Below, in pieces: positions 1 to 7,794 of a DNA stretch of 38,414 bases. The notes beneath the pieces are model-generated. The model searched no databases and had not been told where the DNA came from. It saw only the letters and a list, made by a program, of their open reading frames with translations. The stretch spans positions 9,161 through 47,574 of the forward strand of contig PXRR01000066.1 of assembly GCA_003021975.1 (NCBI GenBank). Direction: 5' to 3'. The position numbers and the translations under genes are program-made. The DNA comes from Halobacteriales archaeon QS_5_70_17 (GTDB taxonomy: Archaea; Halobacteriota; Halobacteria; Halobacteriales; Haloarculaceae). How positions within the stretch are numbered: position 1 is the first letter of the stretch; each line of letters begins with the position of its first letter.

Positions 1-36
1 CCTGCGCGTCGTCGGTGACGATGTTACCTTCGGCGT

Positions 37-283
37 TGGTGTACGGACCGTCCTCGCTCCCGTTGGAGTCGACGAAGTCGTACTGCTGGTTGTCGTTGGT
101 GTCCTGGTGCGGCATGGCGATGGCCGTGCCGTCCTCGGAGTACGGCTCGTCGAGCGTGACGTTGACGTCACTGACGTTGCCGGCCTCCTGGTAGTCGGAC
201 GTGCCGCGGACGCTCTCGAGCGTCGCGCCGTCGAGCAGCGTGTCATCGTGGATGGTGATGAAGCCGCCCTCGGGGAGCGACGC
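37..283 (-). repeat. Repeat domain copy 2 in the surface glycoprotein
   Basis: Second copy of the unit at 408-664: GGFITIHDDTL, then AIAMPHQDTND and SEDGPYT. It is about six residues shorter between the first and second motifs. Linkers on both sides carry N-X-S/T sequons, so the domains were probably separated by glycosylated spacers. Confidence 0.7.
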
Positions 284-407
284 GGAGGCGACGGTCACGT
301 AGCTACCGTCGGTCGTCTGGTCCTCGACGGTGACCGAGGCGGCAGCGCTCCCGTTCTCCGTCTCGTTGGAGACGGTCACGGTCGCCTGGTCCGTGACGGG
401 CTCGCCG

Positions 408-664
408 TCCTCGGTGTAGGGACCGTCGTCGCTACCTTCGGAGGTAACGAAGTCGTACTCCTCGTTGTCGTTGGTGTCCTTGTGCGGCATGGCGATGGCC
501 GTGCCGTCCTCGTCCTGCGTGTACGGCTCGTCGAGCTGGATCTCGACGTCACGCACGACCTCGTCGGGACCGCTGGTCTCGATGTAGTCGGACGTGCCGC
601 GGACGGAGTCGAAGACGTCACCGTCTGCCAGCGAGCCGTCGTGGATGGTGATGAAGCCACCGTC
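408..664 (-). repeat. Repeat domain copy 1 in the surface glycoprotein
   Basis: Coding repeat. The translated unit begins GGFITIHDGSL and ends SDDGPYT, with internal AIAMPHKDTND. It matches the second unit at 37-283 closely at protein level, and the shared DNA word ggcatggcgatgg occurs at 111 and 486. The unit resembles the DUF7282-type domains found in tandem in haloarchaeal exported proteins; that family name is from memory. Confidence 0.7.
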
Positions 665-2567
665 GGACAGCCGCACGGCGGTGACGACGACGGTCTGGTT
701 GTCACCGGCCGAGACGTTCTGCGACTGGATGTTCACGGAGGCCTCCTCCGCGGGCTCGACGACGCCCTCAGCCTGGGCGGTGGTGCCCTGGTCGAGTTCG
801 ACCGTGGCGGTGAACGTCGTGTTGGTGCTGACGCCCTCCATGTCGAACTCGGCCTGGAAGGTGCCGTCGTCCTGGACCTCGACGTCATCGTCGAGGAGGA
901 ACGGCGAGTCGCCCGTGGACTTCACGCGGACGGTACCCTCCGTGCCGGGGGCGACGGAGGTTTCACCGCTGACCGTGGCGTTGGACTCGGCGCGCACGAC
1001 GACCGTGTCCTCGCCGTCCATCTGCTCGGTGTCGAACTCGACGGTCCGCTCGATGACCTCGTAGGAGGTGTTGAAGTCAGTCTCCTCCGAGATGCCGGTG
1101 TCCTCGGTGAGCGTGAGCGTCACGTCGTACTCCTCGGCGTCCCGGAAGTCCTCGGGGAGCTGACTGGAGTCTACGGTGACGTAGACGACGCCATCGTCGG
1201 AGTCAGCGTAGACGTTCGACGCGTCGAGGACCTGGGAGGTGTTCAGCGAATCGGCGTCCTCGTTGGGCCCGGACTCGACCTCCTCGATCTCGAGGGTCGC
1301 GTCGGTGTTGGTCAGCATGGCGTCGAAGCCGCCCTCGGACTCGATGGCACCGAAGATGCCGCTACCTTCGAGCCGGTGGACGACGACGTCGCCCTGCGCG
1401 GTCTGGTCGCTGTCGGTCGTCATCTCCTCGACCTCGGAGGCGTTACCGGCGTCACCGAAGGAGGAGCCGGGCATCGTGCTCACTTCGAGGGAGTCGACCG
1501 AGCCCTCGTTGATGACGAGCGTCGCGACGTCAGTCTCCTCGCCGTTGACCGACGCGCTCAGATCGTAGTCGGTCGCCTCGATGATGTCCGAGAGACCGTC
1601 CTGGTCGGTCTGCGAGCTGTTGACGCTGACGTCGTCCTCCTCGGAGGAGAACGCGTCACCGACGTTGGAGCTGGTCGCGTGACGTTGTAGTTGACCTCGT
1701 CGGAACCGACCTGAACCTGAGCGGTGTCGGTCTCGGTCAGCTCGACGGTCATCTCGGTGACGTCACCCTGCGTGCCCTGGTAGACCGACTGACTGAACTG
1801 CGCGTCGGTGTCCGGGACGTCGCCGACGCCGATCGTGGCGTTGGCGGACGCGGTGGTGTCGTTGACCTCGAAGTCGAACTCGTAGTCGCCGTTGTCGACG
1901 TTCGAGAAGTCAGCGGACAGCTGGTCGCTGGTGACGTTGACCTGGACGGTGTCACCGGTGACCGTTCCGCCGAAGACGCTCTGAACTTCGGAGTTAGAGA
2001 GGCTACTCGAGGAGACGTTCACCGTGTACGACGCACGGTTGGAGTCGAGGTTGAGCGTCGTGGAGTCGCCCGTCTCGACGTTGTCGTCGGCGAAGCTCGC
2101 GTCGAGCGTCTGCTCGCTCACGCGGAGTTCGGCGAAGACGTTACCGTCACCGTCCTCGAGCTCGTAGAGCCCGGTGTCGAGATCTTCGGTCTCGACTGTG
2201 ACGGAACCGCTGTCGGCGTTGACCTGGTCAGCTACTGTGCCATCGTCGGTATCGACGATCGTAACGGTCTCACCATTAGAGAGGTTGCTGTCGGAAATGG
2301 TGACGACCTGCCCTTGGAAGGCAGTCGTTCTGCTCTGGGCCGCGGCGGTGCCGGTGAGCGCGATGGCTCCCACGAAAACCGAAGAGACCATCAGCGCAGC
2401 CAGCAGCAGGCCGCGGATCTTGTCTTGTGTACCTGTCATGGTTGGAATCTGGGTGTACCAGTTGGCGACAGAACGGTACCCGAAGAGGTGGCCGAACCGG
2501 CCGTGAAACGTTCGGGATCTCGTACTGTCACCATGGGTAGGGGTACACTCAGAGAGTAAGGCCGTCA

Positions 2568-2574
2568 TTATAAA
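2568..2574 (-). promoter_or_regulatory. TATA box of the surface glycoprotein gene
   Basis: On the minus strand the sequence reads AAAGCATTTATAATGACGG, a strong haloarchaeal TATA box (TTTATAA) preceded by a purine-rich BRE-like element. Initiation about 25 nt downstream (near 2545) would leave a leader of roughly 105 nt before the ATG at 2439. A long leader is a known feature of haloarchaeal S-layer genes, unlike the leaderless norm. Confidence 0.6.
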
Positions 2575-2693
2575 TGCTTTCTGGTGGTGGTAAGATCGTA
2601 TTAACTGCCTTCGCGGCCAAATTCGTGGGGTATAGGCCTTGTGGTGATTGCCGCGCAAACGTCGTACGTACGTCTGACGAAGTATGTGCAATA

Positions 2694-3539
2694 CTATGAT
2701 ATCACCTCGGTTGAAAAAAGGACGTTCGGAGCGTAGAAAGAGTTTGTTAGTAGGTAGTAATGGGTCATTTGCACCGCCGAATGGAGCTGTCGGGGGACGA
2801 TCCCGATCTCGTGTCCGTCGCCGATCCGCGCGAAGGCGTAGCTGCCGTTACAGGAGTCGCGGTCGCGGTAGCTCTCCGCGCCGCGTCGCATCAGCGTCTC
2901 CCAGGCGCCCTCCAGGTCGGGGTCCGAACTGCGAGGTGGCCCCACGCGTCGGCCGTCTCGTAGGAACGGTCGCCGCGCTCCCAGGCGAGTTCGACCGCCA
3001 TCGCCTCGTCGGCGGCGTCGCCCGGCGCGAGCAGGCACCTGGCAATACCGCCGGACCCCCCGCGGTCCACGAGGTCGTAGCCGAGTTTGCGAACGTACCA
3101 GCCGATCGCGCCGCCGGCGTTCCCGACGCGGACCGCCGCGTGATCGAGGCTCCACTCGGCGCCGTAATCGCGCTCGACGATCCGGACCTCGTGGCCGTCT
3201 GAATCGGTCATGGACGGGGGGCGCCCCTCGGAGGCGTCGGGGGCGCGGTGTTCCTCGACGCCCGCTGCGATCGACCGTCGGTAGGCGTCGGAGGCGTCGT
3301 CGGTCCGGACCGCGAGAGTGACTCCACGCGTCCCTGTGCGTGTACGTGCGCACGCCGTGATTGTGAACTCGAGGAGAGCGCTCTCCTCGTGGGCGGCGCC
3401 GGGGCCGAGGAAGACCGTGGTTGACCCCTTCTCCCTCCCAGCGGCCCTTCTCCCGGTAGTCGAGATGGGTCGTGTACCAGTCGAGCGCGGCGTCGAGGTC
3501 CTCGACGCGGATCATCGTGTGATCGAGCGTCCCCGACAC
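2694..3539 (-). pseudogene. Two-domain glyoxalase/VOC-fold protein, multiply frameshifted
   Basis: Remnant of a haloarchaeal glyoxalase-fold (vicinal oxygen chelate) protein with two tandem domains; such proteins are metal-dependent lyases or dioxygenases. GTG at 3539 gives SGTLDHTMIRVEDLDAALDWY, a typical start. Homology alternates between two frames: to about 3430 frame A (..KGRWEGEG), then frame C (STTVFLGPG..), frame A (NHGVRTYTHRDAW), frame C from about 3320 (LAVRTDD through the second domain to ..AWGHLAVRT), and frame A again from about 2930 (DLEGAWETLM..). The tail after GHEIGIVPR is AT-rich and unlike the family. At least four frame changes argue for a true pseudogene. It lies downstream of the TIGR04206-like gene on the same strand. 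Confidence 0.72.
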
Positions 3540-3963
3540 GTCCGCGGGGACGACCACTGCGGCGATAAGCCTGCGGCCGGCGACGTTCGGCTACCGGCCG
3601 GCGGCCCCGACGGAACTGACTGAGCGCGGCGCAGACGAGCAGTCCGCCGGTGAGCCGGGGGTCCTCGACGTCGACCGTGCCCAGCGCTGCCAGCGCCAGT
3701 GCGACCCCGTAGAGGGCGGCCCCGATCAGCCAGGCGTCGATGTAAGCCGCCCGTCCGCCCGGCGTGAGCCGCAGGTAGTCGAGGGCGTTCACCAGGAACC
3801 AGGGGTTGTCATTGACCAGTCCGAACGGGAACACCAGCGTGAGGTCGGGGCCGACGACGACCGTCCACGGGACGACTCCCGCCGCGGCGACCGCAAGCAG
3901 GCGTCGGACCCCGGTGGGGTCGACTGCGGCGGGGAGCGGACCGGACCTGCCGGCGGGGCTCAT
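3208..3963 (-). CDS. Small haloarchaeal membrane protein (TIGR04206-like), 3' end frame lost
   Basis: Only the first ~115 residues look real. They hold hydrophobic segments at about 22-38, 42-50 and 80-100, and the motif LVFPFGLVNDNPWF, which I associate with the haloarchaeal TIGR04206 membrane family of unknown function. After LLVCAALSQF the frame turns Arg/Pro-rich and runs antiparallel in meaning to the glyoxalase-like gene, so the stop at 3208 is read-through. A one-base change near 3610 would end the protein at the TAG at 3591-3593. The ATG at 3963 overlaps the TGA of the DRG GTPase (ATGA), so translation is probably coupled. No catalytic motif is seen. Confidence 0.55.
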   Translation of the reverse strand: MSPAGRSGPLPAAVDPTGVRRLLAVAAAGVVPWTVVVGPDLTLVFPFGLVNDNPWFLVNALDYLRLTPGGRAAYIDAWLIGAALYGVALALAALGTVDVEDPRLTGGLLVCAALSQFRRGRRPVAERRRPQAYRRSGRPRGRVGDARSHDDPRRGPRRRARLVHDPSRLPGEGPLGGRRGQPRSSSAPAPPTRRALSSSSQSRRAHVHAQGRVESLSRSGPTTPPTPTDGRSQRASRNTAPPTPPRGAPRP

Positions 3964-5069
3964 CGCCGCACGACCAACCGGAGGACGTCCTCGTCGGCGA
4001 GTTCGTGGTCCATCCCGACCTGCTGGTCCTCGTGTTTCGCGCTCGGGCCGGACACCCGGGCGAAGCGGAACCGCTCCTTGAAGTCGCCCCCGATCTTCTC
4101 GCAGGCGTCTTCGACGGTATCGCCCGCCCGCAACACGAGCGGTTCCTCGTAGTCGACGCCCCGCCCCGGTTTGTCCATGAACACCCGTATCATTCCGAGT
4201 TCCTCCCAGATCGACTGCTTGAGGCTGTCGAGACCCTTCTCCTCCTCGGCGCTGATGAACACGGCCTCGTCGGGGTCGATCCCGTGGGCCTGCAGGTCCT
4301 CGTGGACCGTCTCCAGGTAGTCGGGTTCGATGAGGTCGGCCTTGTTCACCGAGACCAGCGAAGGGAGGTAGACGCGGTTGTCCATCAGCGCGTCGACGAG
4401 TTCGTCGATGGAGCGGTTCTCGCGGATCGTCACGTCGGCGTTGATGTAGTCGTACTCCCGGAGGACCTGCTTGATCGTCCCCTCGTCGAGGTCGACGTCG
4501 TCGCCGGTGGTGAGGTTGATCCCGCCCTTGTGGCGCTTGCGGATCGAGATGTTGGGAGGGTCCGTGTCGAGGCGAACCTTGTTCTCGTAGAGTTCCTCGC
4601 GGAGCCGCTCGTACTGGTCGATCTCGAACACGGAGAGGACGAACAGGACGAGGTCGGCCGTCCGGACGACCGACAGCACCTCCCGGCCGCCGCCGCGCCC
4701 GCCGGCGGCGCCCTCGATGAGCCCCGGGACGTCCAGCAGCTGGACGTTGGCGCCGTTGTACTGGAGCATCCCGGGGTTGACGTCCAGCGTGGTGAACTCG
4801 TAGGCGGCGGTCTCGCTGTCGGCGTTCGTGAGCGCGTTCAGCAGCGTCGACTTCCCGACCGAGGGGAATCCGACGAGAGCGACGGTCGCGTCCCCGGTCT
4901 TCTCGACGGCGTACCCCTGGCCGCCGCCGGCCGACGACTGGTTCTGGAGCTTCTCCTTTTTCTGGGCGAGCTTGGACTTCAGACGGCCGATATGTGCTTC
5001 GGTGGACTTGTTGTACGGAGTGGTGGCGATCTCCTCCTCGATCTCCTCGATCTCCTCCTCAAGTCCCAT
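3960..5069 (-). CDS. DRG/OBG-family GTP-binding protein
   Basis: Cytoplasmic TRAFAC-class GTPase of the archaeal/eukaryotic DRG family, linked to ribosomes and translation in relatives. The 369-aa protein has the expected order: N-terminal helical region (1-55), G1 P-loop GFPSVGKST (about 67-75), G3 DVPGLIEGA (about 113-121), G4 NKAD (about 243-246) and a C-terminal TGS-like domain (about 300-369). The insertion between G3 and G4 with RKRHKGGIN is typical of DRG. Full length and intact. The start gives MGLEEEIEEIEEEI, the usual haloarchaeal N-terminus. It overlaps the downstream small membrane gene by 4 nt. Confidence 0.95.
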   Translation of the reverse strand: MGLEEEIEEIEEEIATTPYNKSTEAHIGRLKSKLAQKKEKLQNQSSAGGGQGYAVEKTGDATVALVGFPSVGKSTLLNALTNADSETAAYEFTTLDVNPGMLQYNGANVQLLDVPGLIEGAAGGRGGGREVLSVVRTADLVLFVLSVFEIDQYERLREELYENKVRLDTDPPNISIRKRHKGGINLTTGDDVDLDEGTIKQVLREYDYINADVTIRENRSIDELVDALMDNRVYLPSLVSVNKADLIEPDYLETVHEDLQAHGIDPDEAVFISAEEEKGLDSLKQSIWEELGMIRVFMDKPGRGVDYEEPLVLRAGDTVEDACEKIGGDFKERFRFARVSGPSAKHEDQQVGMDHELADEDVLRLVVRR

Positions 5070-5143
5070 TGCTACTGGCTCCGCCGGCGCCGGCGAAAAA
5101 AGTGTCCTTTAGCCGGCCGCCGCGCGCTCTCTGACGCTCACCG

Positions 5144-5149
5144 CTAAAC
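5144..5149 (+). promoter_or_regulatory. Probable TATA box of the 53-aa membrane protein gene
   Basis: CTAAAC, in a GC-rich context, 23-28 nt before the ATG at 5172. This is the spacing of a leaderless haloarchaeal transcript. Confidence 0.4.
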
Positions 5150-5171
5150 CCGTCGAGTCCCAAGCGCCGGT

Positions 5172-5333
5172 ATGGAGAAGCGACGACTAGCGTACAACCT
5201 GGTGTTGTCCGGTCTCGGGTTCGTCGCGGCGTTCCACGTCGTGTTCAGCCAGATCTTCCAGTACGGGCTCACGGTCGTCGGGATCGCCGGGCTGATCCTC
5301 GTCGGCGTCGGGTTCCTCGTCGTCAACCTCTGA
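5172..5333 (+). CDS. Small two-helix membrane protein, 53 aa
   Basis: A short gene supported by codon pattern and placement. ATG at 5172 and TGA at 5331-5333 encode 53 residues starting MEKRRLAYNL. Two hydrophobic segments (about 8-25 and 32-52) follow a positively charged N-terminus, which predicts two transmembrane helices with little else. A TATA-like element lies at leaderless distance upstream. The downstream gene starts 70 nt later with its own promoter. Function unknown; no motif recognised. GC skew at third positions is typical of coding sequence here. Confidence 0.65.
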   Translation: MEKRRLAYNLVLSGLGFVAAFHVVFSQIFQYGLTVVGIAGLILVGVGFLVVNL

Positions 5334-5370
5334 GCGTCGGGCGGCCGGCCGGCGAGCGCCGGGATTTCAA

Positions 5371-5378
5371 TATATTAA
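5371..5378 (+). promoter_or_regulatory. TATA box of the VNG_1110C-like gene
   Basis: TATATTAA lies in an AT-rich island (5364-5380) inside GC-rich sequence, 25-32 nt before the first ATG at 5403. It indicates a leaderless transcript. Confidence 0.6.
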
Positions 5379-5402
5379 TACGCTCCCGCCGACCACCGTC
5401 AA

Positions 5403-5606
5403 ATGATGAGCGACCCCGCTCGGCTTCGGGACAGCACGCAGATCGTCCTTCCCTCGGACGCCCTGGAGGGTCTGCGGGCGGACCTCGAGCGGGAGTTCGT
5501 CCTCTCGTTCGTCGAGCGCGACGGGACGGTCAGGATCATCGGCAGTCCCGTCGAGATCAACGACGCCAGCGATTGGCTCTCCAGACACGGGGTCTCGGTC
5601 CGCTGA
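5403..5606 (+). CDS. VNG_1110C-like conserved haloarchaeal protein
   Basis: A 67-aa soluble acidic protein (DSTQIVLPSDALEGL...WLSRHGVSVR). It resembles the small family named after Halobacterium VNG_1110C, which sits beside rpl11 in other haloarchaea (from memory). The fold looks like a small alpha/beta unit: a strand, a helix with DLEREFVL, and a strand FVERDGTVRIIGSP. Two adjacent ATGs (5403 and 5406) are possible starts; the TATA distance does not separate them. Function unknown. The gene precedes rpl11 on the same strand but rpl11 has its own promoter. Confidence 0.8.
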   Translation: MMSDPARLRDSTQIVLPSDALEGLRADLEREFVLSFVERDGTVRIIGSPVEINDASDWLSRHGVSVR

Positions 5607-5682
5607 CCGCGGATCGACGGACCGCGACCGTCGGGACCGCGACCGTGCGAGCCGTTCTCCCGCCGAGGGCAGACGGCAATCC

Positions 5683-5688
5683 TTAAAA
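5683..5688 (+). promoter_or_regulatory. TATA box of rpl11
   Basis: TTAAAA within CCTTAAAACC, 24-29 nt before the rpl11 ATG at 5712. It implies a separate, leaderless L11 transcript. Confidence 0.6.
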
Positions 5689-5711
5689 CCGCAAGGACGG
5701 ACATAGCGGAC

Positions 5712-6209
5712 ATGGGAGGTACCATCGAAGTTCTCATCCCCGGCGGCGAGGCCGATCCCGGCCCGCCGCTCGGACCCGAACTCGGCCCGACGCCGGTCGA
5801 CGTACAGGCCGTCGTCAGCGAGATCAACGAGCAGACCGCGGCGTTCGACGGCACCGAGGTCCCCGTCACCGTCACCTACGAGGACGACGGGAGCTTCGAG
5901 ATCGACGTCGGCGTGCCGCCGACGGCCGCGCTGATCAAGGACGAACTCGGCTTCGACACCGGTAGCGGGAAGCCCAACTCCGAGTTCGTCGCCGACATGT
6001 CGGTCGACCAGCTGATCACCATCGCCGAGCAGAAGCTCCCGGACCTGCTGGCCTACGACACCAAGGGCGCCGCCAAGGAGGTCGCCGGCACCTGCGTCTC
6101 GCTCGGCGTGACCGTCGAAGGCCAGGACGCCCGCGAGTTCAAACAGCGCCTCGAGGACGGGGAGTACGACGACCAGTTCCCCGAAGAGGAAGAGGAAGTC
6201 GCCGCGTAG
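5712..6209 (+). CDS. rpl11: Large ribosomal subunit protein uL11
   Basis: Ribosomal stalk-base protein that binds the GTPase-associated region of 23S rRNA with uL10. The 165-aa product shows the N-terminal motif IPGGEADPGPPLGPELGP with the conserved flexible Pro-rich linker, and the C-terminal RNA-binding domain with the AAKEVAGTCVSLGV region. The acidic tail (FPEEEEEVAA) is usual for halophiles. ATG at 5712 fits the TATA spacing and the family start. It is monocistronic here: a convergent gene ends 31 nt beyond its stop and separates it from rpl1-rpl10-rpl12. A separate L11 transcript is known in Halobacterium. Confidence 0.97.
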   Translation: MGGTIEVLIPGGEADPGPPLGPELGPTPVDVQAVVSEINEQTAAFDGTEVPVTVTYEDDGSFEIDVGVPPTAALIKDELGFDTGSGKPNSEFVADMSVDQLITIAEQKLPDLLAYDTKGAAKEVAGTCVSLGVTVEGQDAREFKQRLEDGEYDDQFPEEEEEVAA

Positions 6210-6240
6210 CCCGGCCCGACCCGCTTCTCTCAGTTCAGGT

Positions 6241-6936
6241 TCAGATCGCCACCAGGAGCGCCGCGTAGCCGGCCGCCCCGAGGACGAACGCCCACGAGCG
6301 GCTCGACCGCGCCTCGGGGAGTTCCTCCTTGATGGCGTTCAGCACCGTCGCGCCGGCGACCACCGCGAACCCGAGATTCACGAACGCGGCGTCGACCGCG
6401 CCGAGCGTCCCGACAGCCGCTCCCGCCAGCACCGCCGCCGCGAGCACCCACCGTCCCGCGCGGTGGTACGACGACGGGTAGTGGTGCGCGAGGGCGTGGT
6501 CGTTGACCAGGAGGTGGAGGCCGAGCGCGGTGGCGTAGAGGATCCGTGACGCCGGTCCCGGGAGGTCGTGGTGGACCAGCAGGTAGCCCACGAGCGCGTT
6601 GTAGACGCCGAACGCTGCGACGTGGAGTCCGAACAGCCAGCTGCCTTCGTCGCGGTTCTTCGCGCGCTGTTCGAGGACGTGGAAGCCGACGAACCCGAGC
6701 AGCGCGACCAGGTAGAGGTGGTGTTCGACGAAGCCGACGGCGGCGCCGAACCGCTCGGCGACCGCCCCGTTGTCCGCGTGCAGTTCCGGCAGGAGGTGGA
6801 CGAAGACGTAGCTGACCGAGACGCCGCCGGCCACCGACAGCCAGACGCTCCGGGGGACCATCGAGAGGCGGACGCGGGCCGCGAAGACGTGGACGGCCGC
6901 GAGGGCGGCGGCGAGCACCAGCGCGAGCAGAGACAC
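6241..6936 (-). CDS. Multi-pass membrane protein, distant ZIP metal-transporter type
   Basis: A 231-aa integral membrane protein with about seven hydrophobic segments. Motifs SYVFVHLLPEL (about 41-51) and NAIKEELPE (about 200-208) recall the histidine- and glutamate-bearing helices of ZIP zinc/iron permeases, and several His pairs (HH, HALAHHY) could bind metal. The resemblance is partial, so the transport role is inferred. It is transcribed toward rpl11 and lies between rpl11 and rpl1 on the opposite strand. A weak TATA-like stretch (ATACAAG near 6964-6970) sits at leaderless distance from the ATG. Confidence 0.75.
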   Translation of the reverse strand: MSLLALVLAAALAAVHVFAARVRLSMVPRSVWLSVAGGVSVSYVFVHLLPELHADNGAVAERFGAAVGFVEHHLYLVALLGFVGFHVLEQRAKNRDEGSWLFGLHVAAFGVYNALVGYLLVHHDLPGPASRILYATALGLHLLVNDHALAHHYPSSYHRAGRWVLAAAVLAGAAVGTLGAVDAAFVNLGFAVVAGATVLNAIKEELPEARSSRSWAFVLGAAGYAALLVAI

Positions 6937-7064
6937 GGGCGACCGGACGGTCGGCGCCCGCTTGTATCTACGGCCTCCGACGCCCGGGAGGCGGAAAGAG
7001 CGCCGCGCGCTCGGCCGTCGCGGCCGAACGGAGCCCGGGGTCGCCGTCCCGTCACTTCGACGTG

Positions 7065-7070
7065 TTTAAG
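7065..7070 (+). promoter_or_regulatory. TATA box of the rpl1-rpl10-rpl12 operon
   Basis: TTTAAG at 7065-7070. Initiation about 25 nt downstream (near 7094) gives a leader of about 60 nt before the rpl1 ATG at 7156. This fits the known leadered L1-L10-L12 transcript of Halobacterium. Confidence 0.55.
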
Positions 7071-7119
7071 TCCGCGACGTGACTCGTGGCAATCGAGGCA
7101 GGTTCACGCCTGTTTCACG

Positions 7120-7146
7120 CCGTAGGAGCCACCAGGCGTACTACGG
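7120..7146 (+). promoter_or_regulatory. Candidate L1-binding hairpin in the rpl1 leader
   Basis: CCGTAG at 7120-7125 pairs perfectly with CTACGG at 7141-7146 around a 15-nt loop (GAGCCACCAGGCGTA). The hairpin sits 9 nt before the rpl1 ATG and next to the GGAGGTG Shine-Dalgarno sequence. Archaeal L1 represses its own operon by binding an mRNA structure that mimics its 23S rRNA site. The position fits; specific L1 recognition is inferred, not shown. Confidence 0.5.
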
Positions 7147-7155
7147 AGGTGAACA

Positions 7156-7794
7156 ATGGCAGATCAGGAAATAGAGGACGCAGTATCTCGCGCGCTCGAC
7201 GAGGCGCCGCCGCGGAACTTCCGCGAGACGGTCGACCTCGCCGTCAACTTGCGCGACATAGACCTAAACGATCCGTCCAACCGCGTCGACGAGAGCATCG
7301 TGCTCCCGAGCGGAACGGGTCAAGACACACGTATCGTCGTGTTCGCCGAGGGCGAGACCGCCCTCCGAGCCGAGGACGTCGCCGACGACGTGCTCGACGG
7401 TGACGACCTCGAGGACCTCGGGGACGACTCCGACGCCGCGAAGGATCTCGCGGACGACACGGACTTCTTCATCGCCGAGGCGAACATGATGCAGGACATC
7501 GGCCGATACCTCGGGACGGTCCTGGGGCCACGCGGGAAGATGCCGACGCCGCTGCAACCCGACGACGACGTCGTCGAGACGGTCAACCGGATGAAAAACA
7601 CCGTCCAGCTCCGCAGCGGCGACCGGCGCACCTTCCACACCCGCGTCGGCGCCGAGGACATGTCCGCCGGGGAGATCGCCGACAACATCGACGTCATCGT
7701 CCGCCGGCTCGAGTCGGACCTCGAGAAGGGGCCGCTCAACATCGACGCCATCTACGTGAAGACGACGATGGGACCCGCGGTGGAGGTGGCCTAA
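7156..7794 (+). CDS. rpl1: Large ribosomal subunit protein uL1
   Basis: The 212-aa protein of the mobile L1 stalk, which binds 23S rRNA at the E site and is the usual autogenous repressor of its operon in archaea. Conserved blocks include [21 protein letters not shown] (about 113-133), NTVQLRSGD and the C-terminal [16 protein letters not shown]. The ATG at 7156 follows a strong GGAGGTG SD, as expected for a leadered mRNA. The TAA overlaps the rpl10 ATG (TAATG). Length is normal. Confidence 0.97.
   Translation: MADQEIEDAVSRALDEAPPRNFRETVDLAVNLRDIDLNDPSNRVDESIVLPSGTGQDTRIVVFAEGETALRAEDVADDVLDGDDLEDLGDDSDAAKDLADDTDFFIAEANMMQDIGRYLGTVLGPRGKMPTPLQPDDDVVETVNRMKNTVQLRSGDRRTFHTRVGAEDMSAGEIADNIDVIVRRLESDLEKGPLNIDAIYVKTTMGPAVEVA

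Larger units (their letters stand above)
1..2439 (-). pseudogene. S-layer-type surface glycoprotein, N-terminal part, frame broken near 1680
   Basis: Exported cell-surface glycoprotein, probably the S-layer protein or a close paralogue; the 3' end lies outside the window. The ATG at 2439 starts a typical haloarchaeal surface-glycoprotein signal peptide: MTGTQDKIRG, a hydrophobic stretch, then cleavage near GTAAAQ. The ORF stays open upstream to 2691, but that part precedes the promoter and looks non-coding. The mature part is Asp/Glu/Ser/Thr-rich, beta-type, with more than a dozen N-X-S/T sequons. From 2439 to about 1684 codons run in one frame (to ..EVNYNVT). From about 1675 to 1 the same protein continues in another frame (SSNVGDAFSS..). 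One base is missing, or a short segment was lost out of frame. Downstream lie two copies of a repeat domain (GGFITIHD...DGPYT). The frameshift may be a sequencing or assembly error, since this gene is usually essential. Confidence 0.82.

Noticed and set aside
37-664. Tandem DNA similarity resembling a repeat array
   Set aside because: Only two long units, divergent in DNA and coding for protein domains; not a CRISPR array.
107-1690. Long open frame on the plus strand opposite the surface glycoprotein
   Set aside because: It is a mirror of the minus-strand gene in high-GC DNA; its protein is a Val/Gly/Asp-rich antisense pattern with no motif, and the repeats belong to the real gene.
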